Shown here: positions 1 through 8,374 of the stretch, one piece after another
How the letters are laid out: every line of letters starts with the position of its first letter
Position numbering within the stretch: position 1 is the first letter of the stretch
Assembly: GCA_012523085.1 (NCBI GenBank)
Contig: JAAYJC010000222.1
Coordinates: 1-62,143, forward strand
Direction of reading: 5' to 3'
DNA: 62,143 nt
From: Clostridiales bacterium
GTDB taxonomy: Bacteria > Bacillota > Clostridia > Oscillospirales > Oscillospiraceae
Translations under genes and position numbers: made by a program
Notes under the pieces: generated by a model
Databases searched by the model: none
What the model saw: only the letters and a program-made list of their open reading frames with translations
Told to the model about the DNA's origin: nothing

Positions 1-21
1 CCCCGCCGTCCTGTCCTAACT

Positions 22-2553
22 TTACGCTGTTTCGATCGAAGCCGCGTCCTGAAGCTTCAGTTTCTCCACCGCCTGCTCGCGCATTTTGTATTTTTGTATC
101 TTACCGGCCGCATTCATTGGAAAGCTGCCGACGAACTCCACATACTTGGGCGTTTTATGCCTTGCCATATGGCTTTTTACATATTCCTTAATCTCCTCTT
201 CGGTAACCGTTGCGCCGGCCTTTTTGATCACACAGGCCATGATTTCTTCACCATATGCTTTGTCCGGAACGCCGATTACCTGTACATCGGATACTTGAGG
301 ATGCGTGTAGATGAAATCCTCGATTTCTTTCGGATAAATGTTCTCTCCGCCCCGAATAATCATATCCTTAATGCGCCCTGTGATTTTGAAGTACCCGTCC
401 TCGTCCCGCCGCGCCATGTCTCCGGTATGAAGCCAGCCGTCAGCGTCAATGGCGGCGGCCGTAGCTTCGGGCATTTTGTAATACCCCTTCATAATGTTAT
501 ATCCCCTTGCCAAAAGCTCGCCGTCTACATTATCCGGCAGCTCATTGCCTGTCGCCGGATCGACAATCTTGCATTCCACACCGAACATCTGCGCACCGAT
601 CGTGTTCACGCGCTGCTCAATGGTATCGGTGGTCTTGCTCATCGTGCAGCCGGGAGATGCTTCCGTCTGCCCGTATGTGATGCAGATTTCCGTCATATTC
701 ATTTTCTCGATTACATCCCGCATGACCTTTACCGGGCACGGACTGCCGGCCATAATGCCGGTCCGGATATGGCTGAAGTCGGTCTTGTCAAAATCCGGAT
801 GCTCAAGCATGGCGATAAACATGGTCGGTACGCCATGAAAAGCCGTAATCTTTTCTTTTGTGATACATTCCAGTCCCAGCCTCGGCGAAAAGGCTTCGAT
901 CGGCGACATGGTTGTACCGTGCGTCATAGCGGCGGTCATTGCCAGCACCATTCCGAAGCAGTGGAACATCGGTACCTGGATCATCAGCCGGTCGGCTGTG
1001 GAAAAGTCAAGACAGTCCCCAATTGCCTTTCCGTTGTTGACCACATTGTAGTGCGTCAGCATGACACCCTTCGGAAAGCCTGTCGTACCGGATGTGTACT
1101 GCATATTGCATACATCGTCCTTACTCAAAGCAGCCGCTCTCCTGTGCACCTCTTCGACCGGGACCCTGTCGGCCAATAAGAGGCTTTCTTCCCATGTCAG
1201 GCAGCCTTTTTGCTCAGACTGGGTTGTAATGATGTTCCTGAGAAACGGCAGCCGCTTTGCATACAGCGGTTTCCCTTTTTCGTGCCCACTCAGCTCGGGC
1301 AGCAGTTCGTTGATGATTTTCACATAGTCTGAATCCTTTGTGCCGTCGGTCATAACCAGCGTGTGGGTATCCGATTGTCTGAGCAGATATTCCGCTTCGT
1401 ATATCTTGTAGGCCGTGTTCACCGTGACCAGTACGGCGCCGATTTTGATTGAAGCCCAAAACGTAATGAACCACTGCGGTACATTCGTTGCCCAAATCGC
1501 GACATGGTCTCCGGGCTTTACACCCAGCGCAATCAATGAGCGTGCAAAGGTATCTACATCCTCCCGAAACTCTGAGTATGTACGCGTATAGTCGGCAGTC
1601 GTATACCGAAAAGCATACTGATCCGGAAATTCATCGACGATTCTATCCAGAACCTGAGGGAACGTCAGATCAATCAGATGCTCTTTCGGCCATACATATT
1701 TACCGGTTTTTCTGTTATTTTCATACAAACGGCCGTTCAATGAGCTTTCACCCAGATATTGACTCATGAAATTGGCGAAATGGGGAAAAACAATGCCGGC
1801 GTCATTTAAATCAGGCGCGTATCGCCTGAGCCATTCCAGCGAAATATAGCCCTCAAAATTGATCGAACGTAATGCGCGTATGGCTTCGTCAATAGGCAGA
1901 TCGCCTTCGCCCATCATTTTATAAACCACTTTTCCGTTTTCAAGAACGCTATCTTTTATATGAGTATATTTAATGTACCCTCCGAGGTTCTGCACTGTCG
2001 TTTCCGGTTTCTCGTTCATAAACCTGTACGGGTGATGGATATCCCAGAGTGCGCCGACCGCATCGCTTCTGACCCGGTTTAACAGATTAAAAAGCCGGGC
2101 CGTGTCTGCGTAGACCCCGTTGGTCTCGACAAGCAGCGTTACGCCGGCCGCTTCCGCATATGGGACAAGCTCACATAAAGAATCCAGAACAACCTCGTCA
2201 TTTACCTCTCCGGTTACATTTGCGTTCTGATCTCCGAGAACACGGATGAACTTTGTCTTCAGCCGGGAGGCCAAATCTATATATGCTCTGAGCTCGCTTT
2301 TTGCTTCGATGGCTTTTTTCGGATCGTTCAGGCCGAGTCCCGAAGACAGGCAGGGAATATCCAGATTCAATCTTTTTAAAAGCGCAATGGTTTTGTCGAT
2401 ATTCTCGGGTAGAAACGGTCGGGCCTTCACGGAAAAAATATCATCTCCAAGCCCTCGGATCTCTATTCCGGAAAACCCGAAGTCCTTTGCTATCGAATAT
2501 ATGTCCGACCAATCAAAATCGGGGCAGCCCAGCGTTGAAAATGCCAGCTTCAT
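22..2553 (-). CDS. TIM-barrel sugar isomerase/epimerase fused to acyl-CoA ligase (AMP-binding)
   Basis: This is an 843-residue two-domain protein. Residues about 1-270 look like the xylose-isomerase-type TIM barrel of sugar phosphate isomerases/epimerases, with likely metal-site segments VETNG, WDIHHPYRF, YTHIKDS and SLEW. Residues about 285-835 are a complete acyl-CoA synthetase: the P-loop YTSGTTGFPKGV, the ITYGQTEASP segment, the GWLHTGDMA motif, and a C-terminal GRIKDMIIRGGENIYPKE hinge with the late catalytic Lys in GKIQKYKMR. The family activates a carboxylic acid to acyl-AMP and then to the CoA thioester. The acid is not predictable, and the role of the barrel in the same chain is unknown. 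The ATG follows a GGAGG site nine bases upstream. The gene lies behind a T-box-like leader with its own promoter, so it is probably monocistronic. Each domain assignment is firm; the substrate and joint function are open. Confidence 0.9.
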   Translation of the reverse strand: MKLAFSTLGCPDFDWSDIYSIAKDFGFSGIEIRGLGDDIFSVKARPFLPENIDKTIALLKRLNLDIPCLSSGLGLNDPKKAIEAKSELRAYIDLASRLKTKFIRVLGDQNANVTGEVNDEVVLDSLCELVPYAEAAGVTLLVETNGVYADTARLFNLLNRVRSDAVGALWDIHHPYRFMNEKPETTVQNLGGYIKYTHIKDSVLENGKVVYKMMGEGDLPIDEAIRALRSINFEGYISLEWLRRYAPDLNDAGIVFPHFANFMSQYLGESSLNGRLYENNRKTGKYVWPKEHLIDLTFPQVLDRIVDEFPDQYAFRYTTADYTRTYSEFREDVDTFARSLIALGVKPGDHVAIWATNVPQWFITFWASIKIGAVLVTVNTAYKIYEAEYLLRQSDTHTLVMTDGTKDSDYVKIINELLPELSGHEKGKPLYAKRLPFLRNIITTQSEQKGCLTWEESLLLADRVPVEEVHRRAAALSKDDVCNMQYTSGTTGFPKGVMLTHYNVVNNGKAIGDCLDFSTADRLMIQVPMFHCFGMVLAMTAAMTHGTTMSPIEAFSPRLGLECITKEKITAFHGVPTMFIAMLEHPDFDKTDFSHIRTGIMAGSPCPVKVMRDVIEKMNMTEICITYGQTEASPGCTMSKTTDTIEQRVNTIGAQMFGVECKIVDPATGNELPDNVDGELLARGYNIMKGYYKMPEATAAAIDADGWLHTGDMARRDEDGYFKITGRIKDMIIRGGENIYPKEIEDFIYTHPQVSDVQVIGVPDKAYGEEIMACVIKKAGATVTEEEIKEYVKSHMARHKTPKYVEFVGSFPMNAAGKIQKYKMREQAVEKLKLQDAASIETA

Positions 2554-2855
2554 CTCAGATGTCCTCCTTCAATTTAACAAATAGCAAAAACTTCCGTCTC
2601 CCAGTCATGCAAGAGACGAAAGTCATTGCTCTATGCGGTACTACTCTGATTGGTATAATCCCATTCGTCAAGCGCCGAATTGCTCTATTCACAATAACGG
2701 GAAGCATTGCCCGTCCGCGCCAAATCAGCAGGCCTGTACCCATCAAGCGGCTACTCCGCATGAGCTTTAATCGCCCTCTTAGTTACCTTGGATATCAGGC
2801 GGCTCCCTGAAGAGGATAAGCAACCTTATTTCCTTCATATCATTGATCAGATATT
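2554..2855 (-). promoter_or_regulatory. T-box-like riboswitch leader of the fusion gene
   Basis: Read on the minus strand, this roughly 300-base leader ends in a T-box-type switch. The sequence AGAGTAGTACCGC (2647-2635) matches the canonical T-box core except that AGGG is replaced by AGAG. The partner further downstream is CGTCTCT (about 2618-2612) instead of CGTCCCT, so the antiterminator pairing is kept by a compensatory change. The same CGTCTC can instead pair with GGGAGACGG (2602-2594), followed by a T run at 2590-2586, which is an intrinsic terminator. A hairpin ACGGG..CCCGT upstream and a GGAGTAG segment fit stem III and the end of stem I. The specifier codon could not be read with confidence, so the sensed tRNA is unknown. 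Confidence 0.72.
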
Positions 2856-2861
2856 TATGTA

Positions 2862-2890
2862 AAAATATCAGAATCTCTTTTTTTTGTCAA
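2862..2890 (-). promoter_or_regulatory. sigma-A promoter for the T-box leader
   Basis: On the minus strand a perfect TTGACA (2890-2885) is separated by 17 bases from TATTTT (2867-2862). Transcription would start near 2855 and give a leader of about 300 bases, the usual length of a T-box leader, before the fusion gene. Confidence 0.65.
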
Positions 2891-2935
2891 TAGCGCTTTG
2901 TCCAAAAGTAACCGCATCCGCGGGAAGCCCTCGCG

Positions 2936-2964
2936 TTGACAATGCGGGAGAGCAAGCTTATAAT
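2936..2964 (+). promoter_or_regulatory. consensus sigma-A promoter for the FAD oxidoreductase gene
   Basis: TTGACA (2936-2941) and TATAAT (2959-2964) are both perfect and 17 bases apart. The start site would be near 2971, leaving a 5' leader of about 130 bases that contains the repeat at 3044-3082. Confidence 0.75.
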
Positions 2965-3043
2965 GTATTTTGTTGAAAATAAACACTAAAACAACCCGGA
3001 AGTCAGATAATCTTTCACATTAATAATTTGGCTTTATGCGCAG

Positions 3044-3082
3044 CGCATTAAGCGTGGCGCTTAATGCGTGGCGCTTAATGCG
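3044..3082 (+). repeat. short inverted/direct repeat just before a ribosome binding site
   Basis: CGCATTAAGCG (3044-3054) is followed by its reverse complement CGCTTAATGCG (3058-3068), and this second copy is repeated directly at 3072-3082. Either 3' copy can pair with the single 5' copy. The array ends eight bases before the GGAGG of the next gene, so alternative hairpins could influence translation. This is inference from position only. Confidence 0.5.
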
Positions 3083-3100
3083 TTTGTATAGGAGGAAGCC

Positions 3101-4498
3101 ATGAAAACCGATATCCTGATCATCGGAGCGGGTCCTGCGGGGATCTTTACTGCATTGGAATTGATAAAGATAGGAAATCGCAAGAAAATTACACTTGTCG
3201 AAAAGGGTAAGCCCATCGAGAAAAGACACTGTCCGAAAAGCGAGACGCGCAAATGCGTCGACTGCAAGCCGAATTGCCATATTACCAGCGGTTTTGCCGG
3301 CGCAGGCGCGTTTTCCGACGGCAAGCTATCGCTTAGCTTCGAGGTGGGCGGGGATCTCCCAAGTCTTCTGGGCGACTTCTTTACACAGGAGCTCATAGAT
3401 TATACGGATTCGATCTATCTGTCCTTCGGCGCTGATGAGCACGTGGAAGGCCGCGGTAAGGAAGAGGAAATCAAGGATATCAGAAAACGGGCAATTAAGG
3501 CCGGGCTCAAGCTGGTTGACTGTCCGATCCGCCATTTAGGCACGGAAAAAGCGCAGGATCTGTATTTTTCAATCCAGCAGTTTCTCGGTCAAAATGGCGT
3601 GGAGATGCTTTTTGAATGCCAATGCAGCGACCTGATCATTAAAGACGGGGTGTGCACAGGCGCGCTTATCGAGGAAAAGGCAGGCGCCAAAACCACACAA
3701 ATCACTGCGGAGCACATTGTTATTGCTACGGGAAGGGGCGGCGCTGCCTGGCTCGAACGGCAATGCGCAATTCACGATATCCACCATAAATCCGGCACCG
3801 TCGATATCGGTGTGCGTGTAGAGGTCAGATCGGAGATCATTGAGCATATAAACGAGGTCCTGTACGAATCAAAGCTGATCGGGTATCCAAAGCCATTTAA
3901 AAATAAGGTCAGAACATTCTGCCAGAATCCGGGCGGTTTTGTCAGCCAGGAAAACTATGACGACCTATCGGTAGTAAACGGACACTCCTATAAAAACCTT
4001 AAATCAGACAATACAAATCTTGCGATTTTATGCTCGCACAATTTTACCGAACCCTTCAACCAACCCATCGCGTTTGCTAAGCGGATTGGAGAGCTGACCA
4101 ATATGCTGGGAGGCGGCAGAATCATGGTGCAACGGTATGGTGATGTTTTAGACGGGAAACGTACCTGGCAGGATGAGCTCAGCAAATCAAATATAAAACC
4201 TTCTCTGCCTGACGCTGTTGCCGGTGACATTACATTTGCGATGCCATACCGAACCATGACAAACATTATAAATTTTATCGAAGCCGTTGATCTTGTCGTT
4301 CCGGGGTTTGCCAGCGCTGAAACACTTCTTTATTCTCCCGAGCTTAAATTCTACAGCAACAAAGTAAAAATGACTCCCGACCTGAAAACCAGCGTCGCCG
4401 GTCTATACTGCCTCGGTGATTCAAGCGGCTGGACAAGAGGTCTTATGATGGCATCCTCAATGGGTGTGCTCATGGGCAGAAAACTGTCTGAGATCTGA
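3101..4498 (+). CDS. FAD-dependent oxidoreductase, COG2509-like
   Basis: The 465-residue protein opens with a Rossmann dinucleotide-binding motif IIGAGPAGIFTALEL (about residues 6-20). A Cys-rich stretch follows, CPKSETRKCVDCKPNC, leading into GFAGAGAFSDGKL, which is characteristic of the uncharacterised COG2509 FAD-dependent dehydrogenases. A second FAD-contact region IATGRGGAAW lies mid-protein, and the C-terminal CLGDSSGWTRGLMMASSMG resembles the FAD-binding end of such enzymes. The four cysteines might bind a metal or Fe-S cluster, but this is not shown. Start ATG is preceded by AGGAGG with good spacing and by a consensus promoter. It is transcribed alone and divergently from the acyl-CoA ligase fusion. 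Substrate and electron partner are unknown. Confidence 0.85.
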   Translation: MKTDILIIGAGPAGIFTALELIKIGNRKKITLVEKGKPIEKRHCPKSETRKCVDCKPNCHITSGFAGAGAFSDGKLSLSFEVGGDLPSLLGDFFTQELIDYTDSIYLSFGADEHVEGRGKEEEIKDIRKRAIKAGLKLVDCPIRHLGTEKAQDLYFSIQQFLGQNGVEMLFECQCSDLIIKDGVCTGALIEEKAGAKTTQITAEHIVIATGRGGAAWLERQCAIHDIHHKSGTVDIGVRVEVRSEIIEHINEVLYESKLIGYPKPFKNKVRTFCQNPGGFVSQENYDDLSVVNGHSYKNLKSDNTNLAILCSHNFTEPFNQPIAFAKRIGELTNMLGGGRIMVQRYGDVLDGKRTWQDELSKSNIKPSLPDAVAGDITFAMPYRTMTNIINFIEAVDLVVPGFASAETLLYSPELKFYSNKVKMTPDLKTSVAGLYCLGDSSGWTRGLMMASSMGVLMGRKLSEI

Positions 4499-4540
4499 TG
4501 GGCATTCATCCCCAAGCCTTGCTCGACGGTTCAAATTCTA

Positions 4541-4580
4541 TTTAATGCCTGCTGAACAAACGCATTTGTTCAGTAGACGT
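4541..4580. repeat. dispersed palindromic repeat, copy 1
   Basis: CTGAACAAA (4552-4560) and TTTGTTCAG (4565-4573) form a nine-base-pair perfect hairpin with weaker outer pairing. The flanking AATGCCTGCTGAACAAA is shared with the larger element at 11073-11220. A T-rich stretch follows at about 4584-4608, so this copy may also serve as a terminator for the FAD oxidoreductase gene. Confidence 0.6.
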
Positions 4581-4659
4581 TATTTACGTTTTATTTTTTT
4601 TCCATTCATTTTTTGGACATAATAAAGCGATATCCTTTTCTTGAAGGAGGTTATGGCAA

Positions 4660-5979
4660 ATGAATGAAGATTTCAACAACAAGGAACACCAAAACGCATT
4701 TGACGGGACATATTCTTTTAAAGCTTCGGAGATAATTCAAAACACTGTCAGTGATCCCGTTGAGGCGGCAAAGCCGCCAAAAAAGAAAAGGAAATGGCTT
4801 GCTCTCAGGATCATTTCCCTTTGTCTGGTTTGTGTCGTGCTCGGCACTGCCCTCGGCATTGCTACTTTTGATTTCTGGCAGGATCTGGGCGGTATATCGA
4901 TAATTGACAATGCGTCATTGACCGAACCCTCCTATCAACCTGCCGCCACAGCTCCGGTGATCAATACCGGGGTCCCGGTCACGACACCGGTTATTCAGGC
5001 AGGCTACACCGGTGAACGGCTGACAGCTTCTGAAATCTACGCTACCGTCGTCAATTCGGTTGTCGGAATCACGACACCGATTACGACAACCAACATATGG
5101 GGTCAGGAAATAACGAATGCGATTTCCGGTTCGGGATTTTTGATTTCGGAAGACGGGTATATATTGACTAACTTCCATGTGATTGAGACAGCACTTGTTC
5201 AAAAGCTTGAGGTAAAGGTTCTGTTATACAACGGTGACGAGTATTCGGCCAAAATAGTAGGAATTGATAAAGACAACGATGTCGCACTGATAAAAATTGA
5301 CGCGACCGGCTTAAACCCTGTCGTTATCGGCTCTCTTGGCAACATGGCGGTCGGGGACAATATATATGCGATCGGTAATCCGTTGGGTATGCTGACCTGG
5401 ACGCTTACGGAAGGCATCGTCAGCGCATTCGACAGGGAAATCAACGCAGACGTGAATACCTCAATCAATATGTTTCAGATCAGTGCGGCGATCAACTCCG
5501 GCAATTCCGGCGGTCCCGTTTTTAACGACAGAGGCGAGGTAATCGGCATAGCATCGATGAAGTTTTCTTCCTCCGGCGTTGAAGGACTGGGATTTGCCAT
5601 TCCGATTGACGATGTTAACCCGATGATCGATGACTTTATTACGTACGGATATGTCAGAGGCAAGGTCTACTTTGGGATCACCGTTACAACGGTCAGCAGC
5701 AACGATGCACAGTACTACCATCTGGTTGAGGGTGTTTATGTACGGATGGTTGACCAAGACAGCTGTGCTGGGAAAGCCGGACTTAAGGAAGGCGACATTA
5801 TAACCAAAATAGATGACCATGATGTGAAATCGATCTCCGAGTTAAAGTCGACCTTGAAGCTTTATACTGCCGGGGATACGGCTGACCTTACCGTTTTCAG
5901 GGCGGGAAGCTACGTCACTCTCGGCATCACGTTTGATGAAGCCGGTGATCCCAGAATTGAACTCATGATGCAGGGCTGA
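4660..5979 (+). CDS. htrA: membrane-anchored HtrA/DegP-type serine protease with PDZ domain
   Basis: The 439-residue protein has a cytoplasmic N-terminus, a basic stretch PPKKKRK, one membrane segment (about 47-67), a Pro/Thr-rich linker, a trypsin-like protease domain (about 120-325) and one PDZ domain (about 345-435). The catalytic triad is visible: His173 in TNFHV, Asp207 in DNDVALIK, and Ser283 in NSGNSGGPV. This is the layout of Gram-positive HtrA surface proteases, which degrade or refold misfolded exported proteins. The ATG has GAAGGAGG upstream. It stands alone between a palindromic repeat and a terminator at 6039-6084. The choice among htrA, htrB and degP paralogue names is arbitrary. 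Confidence 0.93.
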   Translation: MNEDFNNKEHQNAFDGTYSFKASEIIQNTVSDPVEAAKPPKKKRKWLALRIISLCLVCVVLGTALGIATFDFWQDLGGISIIDNASLTEPSYQPAATAPVINTGVPVTTPVIQAGYTGERLTASEIYATVVNSVVGITTPITTTNIWGQEITNAISGSGFLISEDGYILTNFHVIETALVQKLEVKVLLYNGDEYSAKIVGIDKDNDVALIKIDATGLNPVVIGSLGNMAVGDNIYAIGNPLGMLTWTLTEGIVSAFDREINADVNTSINMFQISAAINSGNSGGPVFNDRGEVIGIASMKFSSSGVEGLGFAIPIDDVNPMIDDFITYGYVRGKVYFGITVTTVSSNDAQYYHLVEGVYVRMVDQDSCAGKAGLKEGDIITKIDDHDVKSISELKSTLKLYTAGDTADLTVFRAGSYVTLGITFDEAGDPRIELMMQG

Positions 5980-6038
5980 TAAACCGGTGAATTTGATCGC
6001 TTTCGAGCAGCTGTTTTATATCCGTTATCTCCGCTAAG

Positions 6039-6084
6039 TGCGAATCAACCCATCCCTAAACGGGTATTGGATGATTCGCATTTT
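6039..6084 (+). terminator. intrinsic terminator after htrA
   Basis: TGCGAATCA (6039-6047) pairs with TGATTCGCA (6072-6080), with further partial pairing inside, and TTTT follows at 6081-6084. It closes the htrA unit. The rest of the 5980-6318 gap holds the promoter at 6201-6229 and nothing else recognisable. Confidence 0.7.
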
Positions 6085-6200
6085 GGGTTCTTCCGGGGAT
6101 TATGCTTCGCAAGTTAGTATGCTATGGGTACTTTTCAAGCCTGAATAAACACTTTTGTGCCTAGAAAAGAAGTGAAAATCACATTTTATCTTCAAATCAA

Positions 6201-6229
6201 TTGTACAAAACCAAATGATTTGTTATAAT
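6201..6229 (+). promoter_or_regulatory. sigma-A promoter of the recJ-rel-dtd operon
   Basis: TTGTAC (6201-6206) and a perfect TATAAT (6224-6229) are 17 bases apart, about 85 bases before the recJ start. Confidence 0.65.
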
Positions 6230-6318
6230 GTTATATTATCAATTTGCTGGTTAACGTGACATAAGCTTGTCACAGATCGTTTCTTTCCGGCAAAATACAG
6301 ATGGGCAGGTGAATGTGA

Positions 6319-8364
6319 ATGAAGAAATACGGTGAATGGAAAATCATGCAATATTCTAAGGAAGACTGCATCAGGCTGACCAAGGCCGGCTTTTCCCCGC
6401 TTGTTTCCGCACTCCTATGCTCCAGAGGTATTGTTGCTCCGGATTATGCCAAAGAAATGCTGCGAGACGACATTGACTTGTTGGCGGACCCGTTTTTAAT
6501 GGCGGATATGGATAAGGCTGTAAAGCGCATCAAGACAGCCATAAAAAATGGTGAACGGGTTGCGGTTTACGGTGATTATGATGTAGACGGCATTACTTCA
6601 ACTTGCCTTATTACCGATTACCTCAGAAAAAAAGGACTGTACTGCGAAGCGTATATCCCGGAAAGGCTTACGGAGGGCTACGGTATCAGCGATGATGCTT
6701 TGCTTTCGCTGAAAAATAATGACATTACGCTGATCATAACCGTTGATTGCGGTATAACCGCATCCGCACAGGTAGAGCTGGCCGGAAGACTCGGGATTGA
6801 TGTTGTCATAACCGATCATCACGAGTGTCTGGATGAAATCCCAAATGCTGTCGCGGTAATCGATCCGCACAGGAAGGACTGCTTTTATCCGTTTAAGGGT
6901 TTGGCCGGCGTCGGTGTGGCGTTCAAGTTGGTCTGCGCGCTGGAGGGCGTCGACCGAACCGCAGAAATTCTGGACGAATACGGCGACCTCGCTGCTATCG
7001 GTACAATCGCAGACATCATGCCTGTCAAGAATGAAAACCGCACGATTATACGGCACGGCATTGAGGTTTTGAGCATGGGCAAACGCCTCGGTCTTCGCAA
7101 GCTGATGGAAGAAACCTGTCCCCCGAACAAAACCATATCATCGGGCGATGTGAGCTTTACGGTTGTGCCGAAGCTTAATGCTGCCGGAAGAATGGGCAAT
7201 GTCCGCATTGCTTATAAGCTTCTGATGACAAAGGACGAGACAAAGGCGGCGGGGCTGGTTGAGGATTTATGTCTGCTCAATTCGGAGCGCCGTCAGGTAG
7301 AAAGCAAAATATATAATGAGGCCTCAGAGATTGTCGAAAGCATCGGTGTTTGCGACTCCCCTATCGTGCTTGCCTCTGAAGACTGGCATCACGGCGTTTC
7401 AGGTATTGTCGCCTCCCGACTCTCCGACCGTTATGGCGTTCCGGCTGTTATTATCTGTATAGAGGGAGACGAAGGCCGCGGATCCTGCCGCAGCTTCGGC
7501 TGCTTTAATATCTTCGACGCACTCGATTCATCAAAGGACATTTTGTTATCGTTCGGCGGGCACGCTTTCGCAGCCGGTCTGACGTTGAAAAAGGAAAACA
7601 TCGATCAATTCCGCGACAGCTTCTGCCGCTTCTTTAAGCAAAATAAAGGTGTCTGCTCAAAACCGGCCCTGAAAATAGATTTTGAGGTCCCGGATATCGG
7701 TATGCTGTCTCTTGGTGAAATTGAAGCTCTGTCCCGGTTATCACCCTGGGGAAACGGCAATCCCCCTCCCATGCTCTGCGTAACCGATACAAGAATCGAT
7801 TCTGTTATCCCGATTGGATGCGACAAGCATTTAAAGCTCAAGATATCAAAAGACAGACATACCATCGAATGTGTGTTTTTTTCCATGACGGCGGACGAAT
7901 TCGGGCTCAAGGCCGGATCCTGCGCGGACTTCGCCTTTGAACCGGTCATTAATGAGTTCCGCGGCAACCGTTCCGCTCAACTCATTTTACGCGACGCGCG
8001 GCAATCTCAGCGCAGGGTATTAAGAGAACGGCGGTTGTGCGATTCATTTTTTGCCGGTAAAGAGCTTACCATTTCGGAAAGATTGCATATTTTACCGAGA
8101 AGAGACGACTTTATCGCGCTCTGGCGATACCTATCGTCAATACCCGATATAATCAGCGGAGATAAGCACATTCTGATCAGCGAAATTGCCATGCGGGCGC
8201 ATATTGGCAACACAGGCAAAACATACATCGGCCTGAGGGTGCTGGACGAACTTGATTTGATATCATTTCTCGAAACAGATGGAACAATCGAGATACATAT
8301 ACCGGAAGCGACAAAAAAGGTAGATTTAAACAGCTCTAAGCTTATCTCGGAACTAAAAGGATAA
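6319..8364 (+). CDS. recJ: single-stranded-DNA exonuclease RecJ
   Basis: This 681-residue DHH-family nuclease degrades single-stranded DNA 5' to 3' in mismatch repair and recombination. The DHH-domain motifs are present: DYDVDGITST (about residues 82-91), VDCG, and ITDHHE with the signature DHH. The DHHA1 domain carries GVSGIVASRL and GGHAFAAGL. An OB-like region and a C-terminal extension follow, giving a length between the Escherichia coli and Bacillus subtilis enzymes. The given ATG lacks a strong Shine-Dalgarno site, and an in-frame ATG ten codons later (6346) is an alternative. It is the first gene of a co-directional run; rel begins only ten bases after its stop. Confidence 0.93.
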   Translation: MKKYGEWKIMQYSKEDCIRLTKAGFSPLVSALLCSRGIVAPDYAKEMLRDDIDLLADPFLMADMDKAVKRIKTAIKNGERVAVYGDYDVDGITSTCLITDYLRKKGLYCEAYIPERLTEGYGISDDALLSLKNNDITLIITVDCGITASAQVELAGRLGIDVVITDHHECLDEIPNAVAVIDPHRKDCFYPFKGLAGVGVAFKLVCALEGVDRTAEILDEYGDLAAIGTIADIMPVKNENRTIIRHGIEVLSMGKRLGLRKLMEETCPPNKTISSGDVSFTVVPKLNAAGRMGNVRIAYKLLMTKDETKAAGLVEDLCLLNSERRQVESKIYNEASEIVESIGVCDSPIVLASEDWHHGVSGIVASRLSDRYGVPAVIICIEGDEGRGSCRSFGCFNIFDALDSSKDILLSFGGHAFAAGLTLKKENIDQFRDSFCRFFKQNKGVCSKPALKIDFEVPDIGMLSLGEIEALSRLSPWGNGNPPPMLCVTDTRIDSVIPIGCDKHLKLKISKDRHTIECVFFSMTADEFGLKAGSCADFAFEPVINEFRGNRSAQLILRDARQSQRRVLRERRLCDSFFAGKELTISERLHILPRRDDFIALWRYLSSIPDIISGDKHILISEIAMRAHIGNTGKTYIGLRVLDELDLISFLETDGTIEIHIPEATKKVDLNSSKLISELKG

Positions 8365-8374
8365 TTGGTGCACA

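Noticed and set aside
94..1179. Long open frame on the plus strand opposite the acyl-CoA ligase domain
   Set aside because: It lies entirely antisense to a well-supported enzyme, has no ribosome site, and its translation shows no recognisable motif; it is a shadow frame.
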